Shown: in pieces, positions 59,301 to 64,000 of the stretch
How the letters are laid out: each line of letters opens with the position of its first letter
Position numbering within the stretch: the stretch's first letter is position 1
NCBI GenBank assembly: GCA_949128115.1
Contig: OX421963.1
Span: 58,585,306 to 58,649,305, forward strand
DNA from: Anaspis maculata
Taxonomy: Eukaryota > Arthropoda > Insecta > Coleoptera > Scraptiidae
Direction of reading: 5' to 3'
Length of the DNA: 64,000 bases
Made by a program: the position numbers and the translations under genes
The notes under the pieces: model-generated
The model's input: only the letters and a program-made list of their open reading frames with translations
Told to the model about the DNA's origin: nothing
The model's database searches: none

Positions 59301-61758
59301 CCACCCGAAAAGACGCTGTCTAGAACAAAAGTTTCCAGACTTTCCTGAATACTAATCGTGGAAGGAGTATTGTGGTGCCACAACAAATTTTTTGAAGGAG
59401 TTGTTGGTGAGATTATATATATTTTCTTGCTTCTAGTAGTGAAGTATTTACATTAACTGTTAGCATGTTCCTGAATAAAATCCAAATCAATCAGATGGGA
59501 AAGTTCAATACTGCAATCCAAGATATCATCGGATTGCAAAACCAAGCATTCAAGCAAACATATCTATTAAAGATACGACAATATTGCAAATTTCATCAAA
59601 ATCGGCCAGTTATTACAAGAATGCAATCTGGCGAGCCAAGACAGCGTTACATGCAAGTGTAAAAAAAACCACTGTCCACTCTTTTGAGTAAAATTTGTTC
59701 ACAGACGGGCAGACAGACACACAGATGTTATCATAGAACTACAATGGGAGCCATGGGCGGTTTTGCTCCCGCTAGAGAGCGCTGGGATGGGTGGGGATCT
59801 CTAGAAATTTAATCTTTGATTAACTTCCATATAAATACAGGTGGTCCAGTTTTTGATACAAGATTTTGAGAGATGATAGAGAATCAAAAATGAAAGAGAC
59901 TTCCACAAAAAAGAATATTTCAGAAGTACATAATAACGCAGATATAGTCCTTTAAAGTTGGAAATAAAAAATCATTTTTTTTGGCATAACTTTTGAACCC
60001 TTCAACCAATGTTGTTCAAATTGGAACCAAAGTTCACTTAGGCGAGTCTCTATCGAACGGTGATAACGCGTTTTATTAAAAATATCCAAGAGCGTAGATA
60101 ATAGTTGGCACCCCTTTTTTGCCCCCTAATTTTTCTACCCCCTTGAAAATTTTCCACAATTGTTCATATACTTTCAAGTTCTATGTTCAATTAAAAAAAA
60201 AAAATTACTGTTGAAAAATTTTCATTAGAGGCTTCGTTTTCGAGATACTTGAGTTTAAAATTTCAGAAAACATCTCGGAAACACCACTTTCAAACGCTTA
60301 AAAATTAAAATCCGAGAAAACTCATGATTTATCACTGAAATGAGTTCTCTACGTGTTTTAAGTTGATAACCAAAGTTATCCATCCTGTTAATGGTTTTAT
60401 CTGTTGGATGTTTTCTTGCTGGAAAATCAAATAAATAAAATAAAATAAAATAAATAAATAAACCATCACGTTTGCTGATGAACAAGAAGTTTTCAGGGAA
60501 CAAAACATTTAGGGTCTTAAAAGTGAGGGTTTCGAGATGTTTTTCAAAGTTTCAAACCCAGATATCTCGAAAACGAAGCCTCTATTCAAAATTCTGCAAG
60601 AGTAACTATTCCTTTAAAATTGAATATAGAACTAAAAAATATCAAGTTTTGAAAAATTTTCAAGGGGGTAAAAAAAATAGGGGACAAAAAGAGAGGTGCC
60701 CCTTATCATCTACACCCCTGGATAATTCTGATGAAACGCGTTATTATCGTTCGATAGAGACTCGCTCAAGTGAACGCAAAAAAAAACTGATTTCTTATTT
60801 CCAATTTTGAAGGGATGTAGGCTCTTCTGAATTTTTTTTTCGGGAAAGTGGTCTTCAATTTTGATTCTCTATCATCTCTCAAAATTATGTATCGAAAACT
60901 GGACCACCAAGGCTGGATAGAAAGTTTCGTCGATAAAGTCAAGTTTCATGATTAGTTCAACTTTTGAAATGACACTGACATTGAATTAGGTTAGGATACG
61001 CTGACAGGAATGAGAAGAGCTTGACGCCTAACGTGGTCCCCAAGGTAACAGTGGTCCCCAGAAGGTCCCCAGCTCATGTTGCGCCCTCTGCAATTCGCTC
61101 AGACAGACAAACCGGCCTCAATATAGCACTTTTTTCGAAAATATGTTAAAAAATAAAAAAAAAGTGACCACAAACAGTCTTCGCCACTACGTCTCGCGAG
61201 GCTCAAGAAATTTTTTTTCACTACTAGCCGTGAAGTAGGTACATCATTATTAACCTGCTCCTGAATTAGGATGCCGATTTTCTAGTAGTAAAAAAAATAC
61301 TATATAAACCACGGTCGAGAAGATCATTATAGCTTCAGCGCCTTATATCCCTCAGCTACGCTTCGGGATCTAAACTGGCGCTTCAGTTATAATAATACTT
61401 TCTCAACCTTGGTATATAATATACTATTTTACCACGACTGAGAAAACCATTATCGCTTCAGTGTTTTAGATCCCTCAGCTCTTTCTTAACCTTGGTATAT
61501 GTATAATGTATACTATTTCAAGTGAATACACTAACAATATAAAAATTCCAGGCACACCCCAAGTACCATTACGACTATGCCGTCCACGATCTCCACACCC
61601 ACGACATCAAGAGCCAGTGGGAAACCCGTGACGGCGACAAGGTCAAAGGAGAGTACACCCTGGTCGAACCAGACGGTTCCAAGAGGATCGTTCAGTACAC
61701 GGCCGACAAACATAGCGGTTTCAACGCCGTAGTGAAGAACATCAAAGCCGGTTACTAG
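53390..61758 (+). CDS. RR-2 cuticle protein with 7.7-kb second intron
   Basis: Exons 53390-53404 (MQFYI), 53666-53890 and 61552-61758, all phase 0, encode 148 residues. The signal peptide is [20 protein letters not shown], split after residue 5 like the other two cuticle genes. Exon 2 continues with Gly/Tyr-rich repeats ([18 protein letters not shown]) and an acidic, His-rich stretch. Exon 3 is a full RR-2 chitin-binding domain: [52 protein letters not shown]. It keeps the DG-turn and GFNAVV that the other two have lost. Introns have GTAAGT donors and TGCAG / TTCCAG acceptors. Intron 2 (53891-61551) holds hairpin MITEs and an antisense small-ORF candidate. The joining of exon 3 to exon 2 rests on phase, strand and the shared domain border (AHPxYHYDY). 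Confidence 0.88.
55657..56613. mobile_element. 957-bp palindromic MITE in cuticle gene intron
   Basis: Starts CAGGGTGACAACCAAAG and ends CTTTAGTTATCACCCTG, flanked by TA on both sides. Arms show patches of pairing (GACCGTATTTTTGTTTTACA with its complement near 56468). It lies on the transcribed strand of the third cuticle gene and accounts for the 119-residue minus frame at 55594-55953. Confidence 0.78.
57574..57768 (-). CDS. Candidate secreted peptide precursor, antisense in cuticle intron
   Basis: On the minus strand, after an acceptor-like TTATTCTCGTAG, an ATG (57732) opens [29 protein letters not shown], a good signal-peptide shape. It is followed by [12 protein letters not shown] and a final [11 protein letters not shown] before TAA. 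RKR is a prohormone convertase-type cleavage site and the last five residues PVSCF resemble the PISCF end of type C allatostatins. The second cysteine needed for their disulfide ring is missing. An earlier in-frame ATG exists at 57783. A GCCG/GTAGTT donor just after the signal peptide leaves open that it is a signal-peptide exon spliced elsewhere. No promoter was identified. Confidence 0.3.
   Translation of the reverse strand: MILVESETGLRNMGTRIVNNRIIIIFVVTAIWMSMDETLAGSLPRSRYRLRKRAETEKLPVSCF
58726..58880 (+). repeat. Dispersed repeat shared with 21.7 kb
   Basis: GCCGTGTGCGACTTTGTGAA..TTTAATCGATTCCTGGACCA and AATGGTGGAGGCGCCAATAT match 21712-21855 in the same orientation. Unit about 150 bp, class unknown. 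Confidence 0.6.
59840..60908. mobile_element. 1.07-kb palindromic MITE in cuticle gene intron
   Basis: Begins GGTGGTCCAGTTTTTGATAC and ends AACTGGACCACC. Arms (59840-60260 and 60500-60908) match with divergence, for example GATGATAGAGAATCAAAA near 59873 with its complement near 60858. The centre holds an (AAATA)n stretch at 60427-60460. Open frames inside are arm read-throughs. Confidence 0.82.
61290..61512. repeat. Small palindromic unit, 1.6 tandem copies, just before cuticle exon 3
   Basis: ACTATATAAACCACGGTCGA..ATTATAGCTTCAGCGC is paired with its complement near 61385-61430. Part of the unit starts again at about 61428 (ACTATTTTACCACGACTGAG). It lies about 40 bases upstream of the splice acceptor of exon 3. 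Confidence 0.65.
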
Positions 61759-63173
61759 TAGAAACCTATCAAAGAACTCCCGAAAGCCTGCGAAAGTATT
61801 TATTATTTATTTTTAAGTACCTACCTACCCTAGTTGTTGTACTTATACAAATGTTTATTTTTATTGATTGTTATCAATTATTTCATACATTACTGCCACT
61901 ACATTCACTACATTTTATTGCCATATACACCGCGTGCTTGTTAGATACTCCCACCTGTGTTCATGGTATTCCATCATCATCCCCTGTCATATTATTTTTA
62001 TGATAATGTGCTTGCAATATTTATAAGTATATTTTTTGTAAATATGTAGTTTTGTACTGCTTGAAAATATAAAAAAAAGTTAAGAAGTACCTAGGTAGTC
62101 TGACTTCAATTTTTTACGAGGTGAGTTTATTTAAATTCCATGTTTTTGTGGACATGATCAATCTTGTTAAGCCTAGGTAATAATAATAACACATGATAGT
62201 GAAGTTCCTGGTGTAGTATGCTCTGATTGGTTCGCGCCAGTTCCCGTTGCACCATCGTAGGAGTTAATTCAATAATAATTGCTTATATGACGAATGCTCC
62301 GAGTTACTTCCTATCTTTGAACGTAGGCAATCAATTTTAATTTAGGCCTTTCGGATTAATGAAGCATATAATGTATGTGCATGGAATATATGCATACGCA
62401 TATTTTGATATTTGTAAGTAATGACTAGCAACTGGAGGAGTTTAAAGACCAGAAGGAACATTTAGCATGGAATTTGCATTATATCACCAGATGCGGATTT
62501 CATTGCCTATTCTCAGGTCTTACGGCTCGTACTCGTGCAGAAATCAATCAAAAAAGTGTTTTTTCTTTTTTTTTTGCCGTTCTCACCAAAAAGACATCTA
62601 ATGACGTGTTAAATCTTTCGCTAATAATTCGTGTCAAGTACAGACAAAGCACAAGTAACAATGTGCCTTAGACGATGTGTGCTTCAAAATTGAAAAATTA
62701 TGGTTTATTCATAGTCACAAATTTACAAAAACCAATTTTGAATCTGAATTTTGAAACACATTTACCAGATTATGCATGGTTAAGATCATAGATCACTTCA
62801 ATTCACCTCTAAAATGACCCGAAAACAAGTAGCCGGTAGACAATTATCTTGCTCTTGATAACATGACTCAACATGACTTTAAGGGTTCCAACACTGACAA
62901 TAATAGCCCTGTATAATATGTGATGGTCAATCTTCAATAAAAACACTTTGGAAAATTCAACATTATGTAGGATGTATTGGGTGGCTGCTTCCATGTACCT
63001 GCTACTGAAGTGAGTGCAAGACTTTTGTAGTAATCACACGCGGTCCAAGAAAAACTGGTTCTATTTGTAAGACACTTCTAGTTGAAGGAGTCTTCATTCA
63101 GAGTTGAGTTTGTACAGTCATCAAAAATAACTTGAAAATTACATGTCTCAACTCTTGCATCTGAATGCGACTT
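61759..63173. other. 3' flank of cuticle gene and intergenic
   Basis: The 3' untranslated region probably extends to about 62070. No other gene or clear repeat is recognised; the frames at 62474-62671 and 62809-62994 lack support. Confidence 0.4.
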
Positions 63174-63374
63174 TCACGAAAATTCCTCTTCTTTCTTCCC
63201 ATCCATTCCAATATTGGGCCTTGATGGCACATCTTGAAATACACTGGGTGTTGCAGAGGCTAGATTTTCGTGGTCTCCGAGTTTCGCTTTACAACTGTGC
63301 ATATCGTGTTGTTCTGGAGTTTCTCGTTCGCAAGCTTCGTTCTTCTTCTGGTCTTTTTTACTTTCGTCGCACAT
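63174..63374 (-). CDS. Small Lys/Glu/Cys protein with conserved C-terminal tail (member 6)
   Basis: 66 residues: MCDESKKDQKKNEACERETP, a charged middle with three cysteines, then SATPSVFQ and the family block DVPSRPNIGMDGKKEEEFS (48-66) to TGA. No RxKR motif. The frame extends seven codons further to a GTG, which I reject as a start. On the minus strand TATAAAA (63439-63445) lies about 70 bases before the ATG, giving a leader of about 40 bases. It is 20 kb from member 5 with a cuticle gene between, so the family is dispersed or extends beyond this window. Intronless; function unknown. Confidence 0.78.
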   Translation of the reverse strand: MCDESKKDQKKNEACERETPEQHDMHSCKAKLGDHENLASATPSVFQDVPSRPNIGMDGKKEEEFS

Positions 63375-63438
63375 TTTCAAAATCTCAAGAGTCACGAACT
63401 AAATACTTGAATATTCAGCACCAATGCTACGAAGTGAA

Positions 63439-63445
63439 TTTTATA
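63439..63445 (-). promoter_or_regulatory. TATA box of member 6
   Basis: TATAAAA on the minus strand, correctly placed for a start near 63413. No clear TCAGT initiator is seen, unlike its relatives. Confidence 0.5.
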
Positions 63446-64000
63446 ACTGAATAATAACATACCTAGGTACAAAATATACCTGTAATATGTTTAGGAATAA
63501 ATCAAAGCGTTATCTATGTCCGCGTTATCAAATTCTTGTTTTGATTGAAATCTGGAGCGACGGTTTCTAGAAAAAGCATTTTGCTTTTGAAAACGATAGA
63601 ATTGTAAAGAGTGAAATTCCAGAAAAACTTCATCACCAAATTCCCCGAATCTACATGATACGTAAATAAGTACGAGTAGATACACCGCTCTGAAATTGTC
63701 AAGTAGATCTATCCAGGTTCCAGGTAGTTGAGTAGGCACTATAGTTCAAGAGGTTATTTATCATCAGATCATTCAACTTGCGATGGAATTTATATCATTC
63801 AATAATAATAATAATGGTTTTGTATCTCTGTCTTCTTATCTTCAGTCCGAGAAGACATCATATATTATAACACTTACGTATTATTGCTATTGATTATCGA
63901 AATGCGACTTAATTATGAGTACTCATACATGAATGGAAATATAAAATACGTGTACTCACTTTTAGACTTTGGAAACCGATGCCGACGATGAAGTTAGCCA
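63446..64000. other. No gene seen
   Basis: AT-rich end of window; overlapping minus frames at 63491-63739 have no recognised motif. Confidence 0.4.

Noticed and set aside
36393..63374. Assignment of the six small genes to known inhibitor families (PKI, CaMKII inhibitor, endosulfine-type)
   Set aside because: Their diagnostic motifs (RRNAI, the CaMKIIN core, FDSGDY) are absent. Size and disorder alone are not evidence.

Overview
This is nuclear DNA from an insect. Three genes carry the chitin-binding Rebers-Riddiford cuticle domain, each with a five-codon first exon behind a TATA box and an arthropod TCAGT initiator. The rest is AT-rich, intron-interrupted and full of decayed transposons. I suspect a hemipteran or related order, but the sequence alone does not settle it.

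Layout. 1-15.9 kb: no convincing gene; MITEs, a tRNA-derived SINE family and several very long inverted repeats (arms of about 0.3 to 1 kb). 15.9 kb: one minus-strand exon of a GLUT-type sugar transporter. 16.3-17.0 kb and 20.8-21.2 kb: two sister cuticle protein genes with matching promoters, separated by MITEs and a hAT-like element with an 8-bp target duplication. 22.1-28.5 kb: an internally deleted Ty3/gypsy-type retrotransposon on the minus strand with both LTRs. Its 3' LTR carries a MITE, and a 3.4-kb terminal-inverted-repeat element sits next to its primer-binding site. 28.5-36.3 kb: repeats only. 36.4-43.0 kb and again at 63.2 kb: six small intronless genes of one family. 43.2-48.7 kb: palindromic MITEs, a solo LTR of a gypsy relative, and a palindrome invaded by a LINE fragment, a SINE and a MITE. 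51.15-51.72 kb: a nearly perfect inverted-repeat dimer. 53.4-61.8 kb: a third cuticle gene with a 7.7-kb second intron full of hairpin MITEs, which also holds an antisense ORF encoding a possible secreted peptide.

The most interesting content is the six-member family. Each protein is 50-88 residues, hydrophilic and without a signal peptide. Its N-terminal part is variable and low in complexity. Every one ends in the same 19-residue block, D-x-P-x-R-x-x-[IV]-G-x-[DN]-G-x4-[EA]-F-x, with the stop codon directly after. In four members R-x-K-R lies exactly four residues before the conserved D. One member starts MGSGCSKK, a classic N-myristoylation/palmitoylation start. I do not recognise this family. 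The shortest copy (50 aa) is easily missed by length cut-offs, and the other starts are obscured by non-ATG or promoter-internal upstream codons.

The cuticle genes presumably encode secreted chitin-binding proteins of the exoskeleton. The sugar transporter exon belongs to a gene whose intron appears to hold the first cuticle gene on the opposite strand. The role of the small-protein cluster is unknown.
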